Positions 54,052 to 64,000 of a DNA stretch of 64,000 nt are shown one piece after another. Made by a program: the position numbers and the translations under genes. This DNA comes from Vibrio gangliei. GTDB taxonomy: Bacteria > Pseudomonadota > Gammaproteobacteria > Enterobacterales > Vibrionaceae. The first letter of the stretch is position 1. Each line of letters starts with the position of its first letter. Under the pieces are notes generated by a model. It saw nothing but the letters and a program-made list of their open reading frames with translations, had not been told where the DNA came from and made no database searches. Where the stretch lies: positions 1,116,001 to 1,180,000 of the forward strand of contig NZ_AP021869.1 in assembly GCF_026001925.1 (NCBI RefSeq), read 5' to 3'.

Positions 54052-55134
54052 ATGGAACCCGTCTATAACTTTAGTGCTGGACCAGCGAGTCTTCCAAAAG
54101 CCGTTATGCAGCAGGCGCAAAGTGAATTTTTAAATTGGAATGGTTTAGGCACGTCCGTTATGGAAATCAGCCACCGCAGTAAGCCTTTTTTGAAAGTAGC
54201 CGAAGAGGCGGAACAAGATTTACGTGATCTATTGTCTATTCCTGACAATTACAAAGTGTTGTTTTGCCAAGGCGGGGCGCGTGCACAATTTGCAGCGGTA
54301 CCGATGAATTTACTCGGTGAAGCCAAAACAGCTGATTATATTGACGGTGGGTACTGGGCGGCAAGCGCAGTGGATGAAGCGCAAAAATATTGTCAACCAA
54401 ACGTGATCAAAGCATCCACTGAAATTGATGGCAAAACGGCAATTCTTCCTGCTTCACAATGGCCTTTGTCTGAGCAAGCCGCTTATGTTCATTTTTGCCC
54501 AAATGAAACCATTGATGGCATTGAAATTAATGATTTACCTGTCACTGATAAGCCGATTGTTGCTGACATGTCTTCAACCATTTTATCGCGTGAGATTGAT
54601 GTCTCTAAGTACGGTGTGATTTACGCCGGCGCACAAAAGAACATTGGTCCAGCGGGTTTATGTATTGTGATTGTACGAGATGATTTGTTGGATTTAGCTT
54701 GTAATGAGCTGCCGAGTATTTTGAATTACAAAGTGCTGTTTGAAAAAGAGTCGATGTTCAATACACCACCGACCTATGCATGGTACTTATCAGGGCTTGT
54801 GTTTAAATGGTTGAAATCCAATGGTGGTGTTGCCGCGATGGAAAAAGTAAACCGTGAAAAAGCGGCCTTACTTTATCAATGTATCGATGAGTCAGATTTT
54901 TACCGTAATAATGTGCATTCGAATAACCGTTCATTAATGAATGTGCCATTCCAACTAGCCAAACCTGAATTAGACGCGTTGTTTTTAGAGCAAGCAGAGG
55001 CTCGTGGTTTGCAAGCATTGAAAGGGCACCGTGCTGTCGGTGGTATGCGAGCTTCTATCTACAATGCAATGCCACTTGAAGGCGTACAAGCATTAGTGGA
55101 CTTCATGAAAGAATTTGAAGCACAAAACGCTTAA
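54052..55134 (+). CDS. serC: phosphoserine aminotransferase SerC
   Basis: 360 residues. It converts 3-phosphohydroxypyruvate to phosphoserine (serine synthesis) and also acts in pyridoxine synthesis. The N-terminus [15 protein letters not shown] and the PLP lysine region [13 protein letters not shown] are intact. ATG 54052 is reported, but TTG 54046 is better spaced from AGGAG (54036-54040; 5 nt versus 11 nt) and cannot be excluded. It ends at a strong terminator and stands alone, without aroA behind it. Confidence 0.95.
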   Translation: MEPVYNFSAGPASLPKAVMQQAQSEFLNWNGLGTSVMEISHRSKPFLKVAEEAEQDLRDLLSIPDNYKVLFCQGGARAQFAAVPMNLLGEAKTADYIDGGYWAASAVDEAQKYCQPNVIKASTEIDGKTAILPASQWPLSEQAAYVHFCPNETIDGIEINDLPVTDKPIVADMSSTILSREIDVSKYGVIYAGAQKNIGPAGLCIVIVRDDLLDLACNELPSILNYKVLFEKESMFNTPPTYAWYLSGLVFKWLKSNGGVAAMEKVNREKAALLYQCIDESDFYRNNVHSNNRSLMNVPFQLAKPELDALFLEQAEARGLQALKGHRAVGGMRASIYNAMPLEGVQALVDFMKEFEAQNA

Positions 55135-55160
55135 CAGACACTTAATAAGTGAAATAAAAG

Positions 55161-55196
55161 AAAACCCGTGACTTGTGAGAGTGACGGGTTTTTTAT
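55161..55196 (+). terminator. intrinsic terminator of serC
   Basis: AAAACCCGT (55161-55169) and ACGGGTTTT (55184-55192) form a perfect 9-bp stem with a T-run. Confidence 0.87.
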
Positions 55197-55241
55197 CGCT
55201 GTTTGTTAACTAACCTCAACGAAGGTTAACTAGCCTGCGAG

Positions 55242-56963
55242 TTAGATACGTTGATGTAAGCGATGATAGAGTCCACCTTGAGCTAACAGTTCAGAGTGGC
55301 TACCTTGTTCAACAATTTCGCCTTGTTCCATCAAACAAATCATATCCATTTGTTCTAAGCCGACTAAACGGTGTGTCACGAACACAACGGTTTTATTTTG
55401 ACTATGTTGACTAAGCAATTGCATGATTTGTTGCTCAGTTTGTTTATCTAAACCTTCCGTTGGCTCATCCAGTAATAAAATGGGCGCATCGTGCAAAATT
55501 GCGCGTGCAATACCAATTCGGCGTTTCTCGCCACCGGATAATTGACGGCCACCATCTCCAAGCCAACTATCAAGACCTGAACCTTGGTTTAAGTGCTCAA
55601 GGCCAACCGCAGTAAGGAGTACAGATAATTCTTCATCTGTCGCATCAGGTTTAGCGAGATGTAAGTTGTCATTTAACGTGCCATTGAGAATATCCACGCG
55701 CTGGCTTACCACTGAAATGCTTTGGCGTAATCCTTTCTCTGTCCAATCGGTAATGGAGCAGCCACCAATATTCAGCGTGCCAGACGTTACGTCAAATTGG
55801 CGAGTGAGTAATTGTAATAGGGTCGATTTACCTGAACCCGTTTGCCCGACAATCGCCATTTTTTGGCCGGCTGAAAGAGATAGAGACACAGATTTGAGTG
55901 CATCAGCTTGGCTACCTTGATAGCGATAATGCACATTTTCCAATTCAATATCATAGTCGTTAGCACTTTCTGTGCCTGCTTCAGGAAATACTACATCCGG
56001 TGTCGCCGATAGCACTTCGTTTAAGCGGCGAGCCGATTCTAGGGTTTGACCTAAGTATTGGAAAGCGCCAGCGATTGGCATTAATAGTTCAAAACTTGCC
56101 ATCGTTGCGAAAGCCATCATTGCTACCATTGGGCCTGGTGGTTGGCCATTGATACCATCCGCTGCCATCCAAATGATCAGAACTAAACTCCACCCGTTTG
56201 CCAGTAATAAGAGTGCGCTAGCTAAGCCGGTGTAGTGGGCGTTTTTCAGTTGATTTTCGATGAGGGCATCTTGGTGTTGATGTATCGCATCACGGTATTT
56301 TGGCTCTGCACCAAATAAAACCAACTCACTGTGGCCCTGAACCCAATCTAAAGTCGCGATACGTAATTTGGCTTTATTTTGCGTTAAGGTAGTGCCGTTT
56401 TGTTTACCCAGTTTGTAGAAAATGACCGGCCATAGCAGCAATAGTGCCAATAAAATACCACCAAGCGTTAACCCGATGGTCATATCAAACCAGCAAATAA
56501 ACAGTGTAAGAGAAACAATCCCCAGCACGCCAACAATGATTGGGCTGATAAGGCGCAGATAAACATGGTCCATCGCGTCCACATCAGCCACAAGGCGATT
56601 GAGTAGGTCGGCATCGCGTAATTTAGAAAAACGCCCAGGGATAAGCGGGGTTAATTTCTTAAAGAAGAAAATGCGTAAGTCGGCAAGCAGTTTGAACGTC
56701 GCATCGTGACTGACGACGCGTTCACCCCAGCGACCAGCCGTACGAGCCATAGCTAGGCCACGAACGCCGCCACCCGGTAACATGTAGTTAAACGTTTCGC
56801 GCGCTATGGTTAAACCCGCTACTGCCGCTGCGGAGAGAAACCAGCCAGAGAGTGTTAACAGCCCAATCGAGGTGACTAAAGTGGCAAATGCCAAGAACAT
56901 TCCCAGTGATAGGCTAAACCAATGTTTCTTATATAACTTGAGATAAGGTGCTAACTCACGCAT
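55242..56963 (-). CDS. cydC: heterodimeric ABC transporter subunit CydC
   Basis: 573 residues, the same length as E. coli CydC: six-helix membrane domain, then an ATPase domain with GQTGSGKST, LSGGEKRRIGIARAIL and LLLDEPTEGLD. CydDC is needed for cytochrome bd assembly and moves thiols/haem-related cargo at the inner membrane. It overlaps cydD by 8 nt. A TTAACTARCCT direct repeat lies just 3' of its stop. Confidence 0.94.
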   Translation of the reverse strand: MRELAPYLKLYKKHWFSLSLGMFLAFATLVTSIGLLTLSGWFLSAAAVAGLTIARETFNYMLPGGGVRGLAMARTAGRWGERVVSHDATFKLLADLRIFFFKKLTPLIPGRFSKLRDADLLNRLVADVDAMDHVYLRLISPIIVGVLGIVSLTLFICWFDMTIGLTLGGILLALLLLWPVIFYKLGKQNGTTLTQNKAKLRIATLDWVQGHSELVLFGAEPKYRDAIHQHQDALIENQLKNAHYTGLASALLLLANGWSLVLIIWMAADGINGQPPGPMVAMMAFATMASFELLMPIAGAFQYLGQTLESARRLNEVLSATPDVVFPEAGTESANDYDIELENVHYRYQGSQADALKSVSLSLSAGQKMAIVGQTGSGKSTLLQLLTRQFDVTSGTLNIGGCSITDWTEKGLRQSISVVSQRVDILNGTLNDNLHLAKPDATDEELSVLLTAVGLEHLNQGSGLDSWLGDGGRQLSGGEKRRIGIARAILHDAPILLLDEPTEGLDKQTEQQIMQLLSQHSQNKTVVFVTHRLVGLEQMDMICLMEQGEIVEQGSHSELLAQGGLYHRLHQRI

Positions 56964-58740
56964 CTAAATTCCCCTTATTCTCGATGTCGCTTTGAGCTTT
57001 AGACGACAGCATTCGAGCAAATAAACCTGAATCTTTAATCTCATCATATTGACCAGACTGAACGATTTGACCCGATTGCATTACCAGAATCTTTTCCACT
57101 TGTTGCAAATGATCTAACTGGTGGGTCACCATTAATGTGGTTTTACCTTGCGTATTGTCACTGATGGCTTTCGCAACCAGTTTTTCACTGTGTGCGTCTA
57201 AACTGGCAGTCGGTTCATCTAGTAGCCAGAATTGGCCATTTTGCAGCATGGCTCGTGCCAGTGCGAGTCGCTGTGCTTGACCAACCGATAGGCCACCAGA
57301 ACGATCGCTAATGTGATAATCAAGGCCGTGGCTGGCAACAAATTCATCCGCAAAGGCATCGTGCAGCGCTTTTTTGACAGCGTCTTCAGAAATGGATTGT
57401 TGGCCGAGAACAATATTTTCATAAATGCTGCCGTTGATCAAAAGCGGGTTTTGTCCAACCCAACTGATATTTTGACGCCAGTTAGCCAGGTCGAGAAATT
57501 TCACTTCAACGCCATTGATCTGTAAAGAGCCTGTGTAAGGTAGAAAACCTAGAATCGCGTTGATTAAACTGGTTTTACCTGCGCCACTCGGGCCGACTAG
57601 CGCAGTGGTTTGATCGGCATCGATCGTAAATGAAATAGGGCCAACCAGTTTGGTTTTCTCTGAGCTAAAGACTTCTAGATTATCAGCGGTAATGGTCACT
57701 CGCTCTGGTGTTGGTAATGGTGTATGACCTGATTGAGCCGCTTCAACATCGGCATCTAAAAATTCCACGATACTTTCAGCTGCACCTAACGCTTGTGCTT
57801 TCGCGTGATAGAAAGTGCCAAGATCGCGCAATGGTTGGTAAAACTCAGGTGCAAGGATCAGGATAAATAACCCGGTGAACAACGTAATACCAGCACCGTA
57901 GTAACCGAAATTCAGTTCTCCGATGTAACTAAAACCAAAGTAAACGGCAGTGATAGCAATGGAAATTGAAGTGAAGAACTCTAAAACCGCCGAAGAGAGG
58001 AAGGCAATACGTAATACGTCCATCGTACTTTTACGTAATACTTCTGACGCACCACGCAGCAGCTCAGTTTCTGATTCTGCTCGGTGAAACAGTCGAATGG
58101 TGGTCATGGATTGTAGGCGATCATAAAAGTGACCAGACAAACGTTGCAGTGCTTTAAAGTTTTTCTTATTGGCGTCAGCCGCTTTCATGCCCACTAGCGC
58201 CATAAATAATGGTACGAGTGGGGCGGTGATTAAGAAGATCAGCCCGGCTGCCCAGTTGGATGGAAAGACCACCACTAAAATTAAGAAAGGAATGAAAACG
58301 GCCAACGACATTTGTGGCAAGTAGCGTGAGAAAAAGTCTTGCATTTCTTCCACTTGTTCAAGCAACAACGCCGCCCAAGTACCAGCAGGCTTTCCTTTAA
58401 TATACGCAGGCCCAAGGTCACGAAGTTTATCCAAAATTTGCTGACGGATATAAATGCGAACTGCTTGACCACAACGGTAGCCAGCAATCTCACGCCCCCA
58501 AGTACACAATGCACGACCGGCAATCATGGCCGCTAAACCAATGAAAGAACTGATAAGCTGATGTTTATCGGTATGCTCGATTACAATGCTGTGCAGGATA
58601 GAGGCTAAAAACGCCGCTTGGCCGAGTAAAAATAGAGTTGAAAGAAGACCTAGTCCGATAGTGGCATAAAGCCAAGTTTTGGCCAGTTTACCTTGTTGTT
58701 TCAGCCATTTATTTAAATGACGTCTTTGCTGTTTATCCAT
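56956..58740 (-). CDS. cydD: heterodimeric ABC transporter subunit CydD
   Basis: 594 residues (E. coli 588): six membrane helices, then GPSGAGKTS, the variant signature LSVGQAQRLALARAM (Val instead of the second Gly position, as in CydD) and FWLLDEPTASLD. It works with CydC. ATG 58740 is chosen, with AGAG 7 nt upstream; ATG 58758 would add MGKESY. The order trxB-cydD-cydC is as in E. coli. Confidence 0.93.
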   Translation of the reverse strand: MDKQQRRHLNKWLKQQGKLAKTWLYATIGLGLLSTLFLLGQAAFLASILHSIVIEHTDKHQLISSFIGLAAMIAGRALCTWGREIAGYRCGQAVRIYIRQQILDKLRDLGPAYIKGKPAGTWAALLLEQVEEMQDFFSRYLPQMSLAVFIPFLILVVVFPSNWAAGLIFLITAPLVPLFMALVGMKAADANKKNFKALQRLSGHFYDRLQSMTTIRLFHRAESETELLRGASEVLRKSTMDVLRIAFLSSAVLEFFTSISIAITAVYFGFSYIGELNFGYYGAGITLFTGLFILILAPEFYQPLRDLGTFYHAKAQALGAAESIVEFLDADVEAAQSGHTPLPTPERVTITADNLEVFSSEKTKLVGPISFTIDADQTTALVGPSGAGKTSLINAILGFLPYTGSLQINGVEVKFLDLANWRQNISWVGQNPLLINGSIYENIVLGQQSISEDAVKKALHDAFADEFVASHGLDYHISDRSGGLSVGQAQRLALARAMLQNGQFWLLDEPTASLDAHSEKLVAKAISDNTQGKTTLMVTHQLDHLQQVEKILVMQSGQIVQSGQYDEIKDSGLFARMLSSKAQSDIENKGNLDA

Positions 58741-58931
58741 GTAAGACTCTTTCCCCATTAGGGTGGAATTGGACAGGATGAGATCCTATGACCGCTTAAA
58801 CAAACACTGTGGTCAGAGAAGATGCCAAGTTAGGCATAGCAGTGATATGACAAAGTCGGTCGGGTTTAGTTCAGCTTAACCATTGATATCATTAAGATGG
58901 TTCATCGGATTATATGAGTTCAGCTGAAAAA

Positions 58932-58952
58932 AGAGGGCATCAAATACCCTCT
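58932..58952 (-). terminator. intrinsic terminator of trxB
   Basis: AGAGGGCAT and ATACCCTCT around a 3-nt loop with one wobble position; on the minus strand TTTTTT follows. It separates trxB from cydDC. Confidence 0.83.
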
Positions 58953-58961
58953 GTCATTGAA

Positions 58962-59951
<990 letters not shown>

Positions 59952-60105
59952 TCAATAGATTGTGTCTGGATTGTATGGAAAATGTCGCATTAAAGAAAGT
60001 AATAGATGAGATTCGAGCTCCAATTTAGTGAGAAAAGTGGCAATCGAACAAATTTCTAGCAGGGTATGAGGCGAGGGCATTAAAAATGAAGTTGGCTTAT
60101 CCAAT

Positions 60106-60142
60106 AACTCACAGCTCTAGCTTATTTCGAGAGCCGTGAGTT
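60106..60142. terminator. 13-bp inverted repeat 3' of DUF2797 gene
   Basis: AACTCACAGCTCT (60106-60118) and AGAGCCGTGAGTT (60130-60142) pair with one mismatch around an 11-nt loop. A short T-run follows on the plus strand only, so termination of the minus-strand gene is not certain. Confidence 0.55.
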
Positions 60143-60148
60143 TTGATT

Positions 60149-60202
60149 TAATCAGACTTTAAGCTCTAACCAGACTTTTGGATCTAATCAGAGAATGTCA
60201 CT
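60149..60202. repeat. 18-nt tandem repeat across the DUF2797 stop codon
   Basis: Units begin at 60149, 60167 and 60185 (TAATCAGACTTTAAGCTC, TAACCAGACTTTTGGATC, then a unit that keeps only TAATCAGAG). Read on the minus strand, each unit repeats the gene end TCTGATTAG, giving three stops in the same frame (TAG, TAG, TAA). Confidence 0.78.
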
Positions 60203-61020
60203 TCATAAGAGGTGAATTTACGAATGTTGATTACGCCAGTATCTAAGATAAGGTATTGACCCTTTATGCCTTGCAATATACCGCTCACGATAGGGTTTTT
60301 ATCAAAGTTATGAGAGACAATCTTTTTGGGATGTTGTTCAACGGGATATTCAATTGGCGTGATGTTGGTTGAAAGTACTTCAATCGCATCTTCACCAAAT
60401 TGTTGCTTTATCTCTGCAATAGTGGGTTCAACTAATGGCAGTAATTCAGCGAAATGCTGTTCAAGGGGAAGATCATCGCCATCTTCTTTTAATAAGGTGC
60501 GCCAGTTGGTTTTATCCGCGATATGTTTAGCAAGCTCAACTTCAATTAAGCCTGAAATATGGCGGGTTTTCACTTTGAATATTGGTAAACCCTGAGTCGC
60601 GCCTTGATCGACCCAACGCGTTGGTATTTGAGTGTGACGAGTTATGCCGACTTTTAAACTCGAAGTATTCGATAAGTAGACATAATGGTCGACCATACAA
60701 TTGGCTTCACCCCATTCAGGTTCACGGCATGTTCCCTGATCGTAATGGCAGGTTTCTGGTTTCATAATGCACATATCGCAACTGGCGAGTTTTTTCATGC
60801 ACACAAAGCAATGCCCTTGGGAGTAACTTTTTTTAGTTTTCTTACCACAAGCGCTGCAAAAAATATTACCTGTGTGTGTAAGCGTAATACTGCGACCGAT
60901 ATATGGATTAAGTGCTACGGATTGTTCACCGATGGGAATGGCATATTGAACTTGATTGCCATTGTCGACAGTAAATTCAGAGCGTAATTTTTGAAGCGTT
61001 CCAGTGATGTTTAGTGACAT
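60184..61020 (-). CDS. DUF2797 protein
   Basis: 278 residues with the DUF2797 zinc-ribbon-like head: CSACGKKTKKSYSQGHCFVCMKKLASCDMCIMKPETCHYDQGTCREPEWGEANC has nine or ten Cys plus His. The second part is HYVYLSNTSSLKVGITR with similarity in shape to GIY-YIG-like folds (inference). Function unknown. It is transcribed toward trxB. There is no clear ribosome binding site before ATG 61020. Confidence 0.87.
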   Translation of the reverse strand: MSLNITGTLQKLRSEFTVDNGNQVQYAIPIGEQSVALNPYIGRSITLTHTGNIFCSACGKKTKKSYSQGHCFVCMKKLASCDMCIMKPETCHYDQGTCREPEWGEANCMVDHYVYLSNTSSLKVGITRHTQIPTRWVDQGATQGLPIFKVKTRHISGLIEVELAKHIADKTNWRTLLKEDGDDLPLEQHFAELLPLVEPTIAEIKQQFGEDAIEVLSTNITPIEYPVEQHPKKIVSHNFDKNPIVSGILQGIKGQYLILDTGVINIRKFTSYEVTFSD

Positions 61021-61284
61021 GCTTTTTTGCCTATGGTCAGCTGACCTTTGTTGTATGTGTTTTTGTGTAGTCTATCTAAATTTCTTTTCCCTTTGTACCT
61101 GTTGATATAGGAATCAGTTATAAACGCATTGCTGTGTAAAATTGAACAAATATTCACCATAAAATGCATTGTATGGGAGTTTCACCACAGAGAAACCTAT
61201 AAAATGTTGTATTAGTTATTTTGCATTGGATAATAACAATATTGCCAATAAGCCTTTAGTGGTAATTTGAGTAGGGTGGTTAGT

Positions 61285-62631
61285 ATGGCAAAAAATGAAA
61301 AATCGAATGGACAATCAATGTTGAATAAAACTTATATCAAAATTGTATTGGTGCTCTTTATCGTCAATATTGTACTTGCAGGCTTTTACTTCACGGTTGG
61401 GCAAAATAAAACATTGACCATTTCACCAGACAAGTTCAACTACAAAGTCGCGTCAGATCAAGTCGTCGGGGGGCGAAGCCAAGCTCGTTTAATTATTGAT
61501 CAAGATAAAGCTATTATGTCGTGTACTTTAATAGCAAGTGACTATGCGTGGCCATATTGTGAAATCACCATTAATTTAACTGACGATATTAAAAATGGGC
61601 TCGACTTATCGAGTTTTGACCGCGTGTTTTTAGATATTGATTATCAAGGACCTCAATCAGGAACGGAACGTGTACGAGTGAATGTTCGTAATTTTGAACC
61701 AACCGTATTCAATCAAAAAGATGATAACACACTGAAATATAATGGTATTGAGTACCACCCTGGTTTTGGTATGGGTGGGAAAGATATTGGCTTTGATAAG
61801 TTTCAAGTGCTGACGTGGTGGCTGTTTGATTACAATGTGCCGATCGAAGAATCCGGTGTGAAACTCGATAATGTGCCCATGATCCAAATTGCCACGGATT
61901 CGGGTTCTGTTATGGGCACACATACCATTACCGTCAATAAGATCATTTTTAAAGGACAGTATTTAAAACCTCGTTGGTTCGCGTACAGTCTGCTTGCAAT
62001 CTGGGTAATCGCAGCTTTGACTTTCTTGGTGTATGAATTGCTTCACTCTCGCCAGAGAATGCAAAAAATCGTCGCTCACGCCAAACATTTGGATCAATTG
62101 AATCAAGATTTAGAAAGTAAATATACGGAAGTATCTGCACTCGCCGTGACGGATGAGTTAACCGGTGCGATTAACCGATTTGGTATTCGTGATTGGTTGG
62201 ACAACGTCAGTCGACGAGTACGTTGGGGAACGGCTAAACTGTCGATTATTTATGTCGATTTGGATCATTTTAAAGCGATTAACGATACCTTTGGTCACAA
62301 TGTTGGTGATTTGATTTTACGTGAGTTTGTACGCCTGATTCACGAGCAGTTGCGGGATGATGATCAATTGGTACGTTGGGGTGGTGAAGAATTTATTATT
62401 TTCTGTCCTAATGCTCCTTTGGAAGGGGCAACAAGATTAGCTGAACGTATTCGACAGGTTGTAGAGCAACACCAGTGGCCTGAAATTGGATCGTTGACTT
62501 GCAGTTGTGGCGTTACGGAAATGGTATCTGGAGAAAATGCTATTGAGATGACAGCGCGTGCCGATGAAGCATTATACAAAGCAAAAAATAATGGTCGAAA
62601 CCGTGTAGAGGTAATGTTGAAACTGGCTTAA
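61285..62631 (+). CDS. membrane diguanylate cyclase with carbohydrate-binding-like periplasmic domain
   Basis: 448 residues: membrane helix at about 20-37, a periplasmic domain of about 190 residues, a second helix near 233-251, a short coiled coil (HAKHLDQLNQDLESKYTEV) and a GGDEF domain with VDLDHFKAINDTFGHNVGD and active-site GGEEF at 366-370. The periplasmic part (DRVFLDIDYQGPQSGTERVRVNVRNFEP) looks like a jelly-roll, galactose-binding-like fold, so the signal may be a sugar or glycan. ATG 61285 is chosen (AGGGTGG upstream); ATG 61318 is also possible. Confidence 0.88.
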   Translation: MAKNEKSNGQSMLNKTYIKIVLVLFIVNIVLAGFYFTVGQNKTLTISPDKFNYKVASDQVVGGRSQARLIIDQDKAIMSCTLIASDYAWPYCEITINLTDDIKNGLDLSSFDRVFLDIDYQGPQSGTERVRVNVRNFEPTVFNQKDDNTLKYNGIEYHPGFGMGGKDIGFDKFQVLTWWLFDYNVPIEESGVKLDNVPMIQIATDSGSVMGTHTITVNKIIFKGQYLKPRWFAYSLLAIWVIAALTFLVYELLHSRQRMQKIVAHAKHLDQLNQDLESKYTEVSALAVTDELTGAINRFGIRDWLDNVSRRVRWGTAKLSIIYVDLDHFKAINDTFGHNVGDLILREFVRLIHEQLRDDDQLVRWGGEEFIIFCPNAPLEGATRLAERIRQVVEQHQWPEIGSLTCSCGVTEMVSGENAIEMTARADEALYKAKNNGRNRVEVMLKLA

Positions 62632-62639
62632 CAGTTCAG

Positions 62640-63359
62640 TTATTCGGCTTCTTTTATTTCCCAAATGGGCTTGATTGGACCTAAAAATTTCGGCTGAGAA
62701 TGCAGAATATACAAGTCTAAGAAAGCCTTGCTGCGGGCAAACACTTCTCTAATCCGAATACTCAATCCCGATGAATCTTGAGGTCCAGGCACAGCAAGAC
62801 ATTGCGCATTAATGTGATGATAGCGTGCAATGTATAGCGCTCGTTCACAGTGAAAATCTTGCGTAATGATCAAAAAATGGTTGGCAAGAAAGATTTCTTT
62901 GGCGCGGATAATTGAATCGAGTGTACGAAACCCTGCGTAGTCGAGATGAATGTTTTCTTCTTTTATGCCAGCTTTTAATAGATCACGCTTCATTGTCCAA
63001 GGCTCATTATAAGAACGATGGGCATTATCACCACTGAGTAAGAAGTTTTTTACTTTGCCTTGTTGGTGCAGTTCAATCGCGGCATTAATACGGTGTGAGT
63101 AATAGGTGTTGAGAGTATGGCCTATGTATTTACTGGTACCCAATACCAAGCCAACATCGTATTTAGGCACATTAGCGATGTCATGGTAGATAGAACTGCG
63201 TGTTTGCCAACTGATAATTCGATCAATCAGGACAATCGTACTTGCAAAGACCACAAACAGAATAGCTACCACCGTTAAACTGCGCGTGAGCCATTTCATG
63301 ATGAGTTGACGTCGGAGTGGGGAGCTAGACATAGTATGGACGCTTAATTCCTCAGACAT
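62640..63359 (-). CDS. sanA: SanA (DUF218) envelope barrier protein
   Basis: 239 residues matching SanA: N-terminal membrane anchor then VGLVLGTSKY, LLSGDNAHRSYNEPWTMKRDL, LDYAGFRTLDSIIRAKEIF and TQDFHCERALYIARYH. SanA affects outer-membrane permeability (vancomycin exclusion at high temperature in E. coli). The true start is uncertain: ATG 63299 gives 219 residues beginning MKWLTRSLTV, which aligns better with E. coli SanA; no candidate has a clear ribosome binding site. It converges on the cyclase gene. Confidence 0.9.
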   Translation of the reverse strand: MSEELSVHTMSSSPLRRQLIMKWLTRSLTVVAILFVVFASTIVLIDRIISWQTRSSIYHDIANVPKYDVGLVLGTSKYIGHTLNTYYSHRINAAIELHQQGKVKNFLLSGDNAHRSYNEPWTMKRDLLKAGIKEENIHLDYAGFRTLDSIIRAKEIFLANHFLIITQDFHCERALYIARYHHINAQCLAVPGPQDSSGLSIRIREVFARSKAFLDLYILHSQPKFLGPIKPIWEIKEAE

Positions 63360-63508
63360 GCGTAGCGATGCCGAGTAATATTGTGAATGGTAAACAAAAA
63401 AAAGAAGGTATTTTTTGTGTGTTCATCATGTGCGTTTCCATGTCATGTCGATTGTGCGTCTTGCTGAAAGCGTGTTTTGATAATAACAGTCAAACCGAAG
63501 AGTGAAAA

Positions 63509-63546
63509 ATAAAAAAGCCCACTTTAACAAAATATCAAAGTGAGCT
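63509..63546 (-). terminator. intrinsic terminator of maeA
   Basis: AAGCCCACTTT and AAAGTGAGCTT pair around AACAAAATATC. On the minus strand the stem is followed by GGGCTTTTTTATTTT. Confidence 0.83.
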
Positions 63547-63594
63547 TACAGAGCATTGTCATTTTTGTTTGATTTTCAAACAGATCAGACTTTA

Positions 63595-64000
63595 TTAGAA
63601 AGCGGTTCGTTTATAGCGACGATATTCTGGTTGCCAGAAACCGTTATCAATCGCAGCTTCAATCGCTTCATCAGTAATGGAAAGCGCCACACCTTGCTCA
63701 ATGGCTTTCTTGGCGACAGCAAAGGCAATTTTCTTAGAAACCGAATGAATTTCTTCCAATGGTGGCAACAACGCCCCTCTGCCTTTTAAAGCAAGTGGAG
63801 AGCAAGTTGCTAATGCTCGGCTTGATTCCATCAACATTTCGTCCGTTACGCGAGAAGCCGATACAGCCAGCACGCCAAGACCGATGCCTGGGAAAATATA
63901 ACTATTGTTACATTGAGCGATTGGGTAATCTTTGCCTTCATATTTCACCGGCGTAAATGGGCTTCCTGTGGCAATTAACGCTTTACCTTGTGTCCATTCA
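63595..64000 (-). CDS. maeA: NAD-dependent malic enzyme, C-terminal part (cut by window edge)
   Basis: The frame is open to base 64000 and ends at TAA 63595-63597, so the N-terminal three quarters lie beyond the window. The visible 135 residues ([69 protein letters not shown], ending YRRYKRTAF) are typical of MaeA (SfcA), which decarboxylates malate to pyruvate with NAD. A terminator follows. Confidence 0.93.
   Translation of the reverse strand, partial: EWTQGKALIATGSPFTPVKYEGKDYPIAQCNNSYIFPGIGLGVLAVSASRVTDEMLMESSRALATCSPLALKGRGALLPPLEEIHSVSKKIAFAVAKKAIEQGVALSITDEAIEAAIDNGFWQPEYRRYKRTAF

Overview
The window is a gene-dense, AT-leaning gammaproteobacterial chromosome segment. It is most likely from Vibrionaceae (Vibrio or a close relative). 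The supporting markers are FabV as enoyl-ACP reductase, a TfoX-type competence regulator, PanP, a MetJ/MetR-controlled metE, a PsrA-FadE pair, an AttEFGH-type ABC locus, and the E. coli-like order trxB-cydD-cydC. I see no insertion sequence, prophage, CRISPR array, tRNA or rRNA. It reads as core chromosome with a few repeat elements and many ordinary housekeeping genes. No clearly new multi-gene system is visible.

Layout. Positions 1-4.0 kb: the end of an esterase, a Cache-GGDEF cyclase and a large MscS-type channel. 4.2-7.2 kb: speA-speB (arginine to agmatine to putrescine). 7.3-12.8 kb: a PLP-dependent deaminase/desulfhydrase, a YgiQ radical-SAM protein, elbB, a membrane protein and a DUF4250 protein, interrupted by dispersed repeat elements. 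12.8-16.3 kb: divergent metR/metE with MetJ and MetR sites between them. 16.3-19.0 kb: small envelope or unknown genes and rplY. 19.1-25.4 kb: a gluconate module (TRAP transporter, gluconokinase, 6-phosphogluconate dehydrogenase, GntR), with two perfect GntR palindromes in front. 25.6-32.2 kb: radD, fadL (two FadR-like sites upstream), rsuA, a Bcr/CflA exporter and a DUF2913 protein. 32.3-36.6 kb: attE-attFG-attH. 36.7-43.4 kb: nhaA, a small-ORF/terminator locus, psrA-fadE, fabV and a small P-loop protein. 43.5-50.4 kb: ybjL, grxA, hexR, panP, a secreted protein and lysO. 50.9-55.1 kb: tfoX, an outer-membrane barrel protein, a YdgA/DUF945 protein and serC. 55.2-64.0 kb: cydDC, trxB, a DUF2797 protein, a second diguanylate cyclase, sanA and the end of maeA.

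Shared themes. Lipid metabolism is dense: fadL, psrA-fadE and fabV sit within 15 kb with candidate FadR and PsrA sites. Carbon control appears as GntR and HexR, each with a recognisable operator. The less ordinary signals are regulatory or structural. They are an inverted repeat across the tfoX start region, a 31-codon ORF with a strong ribosome binding site beside an antisense-oriented terminator, 17-18 nt tandem duplications at gene ends (two of them covering stop codons), and two families of dispersed intergenic repeats. All function calls rest on reading the sequence and on family knowledge; no database search was run.
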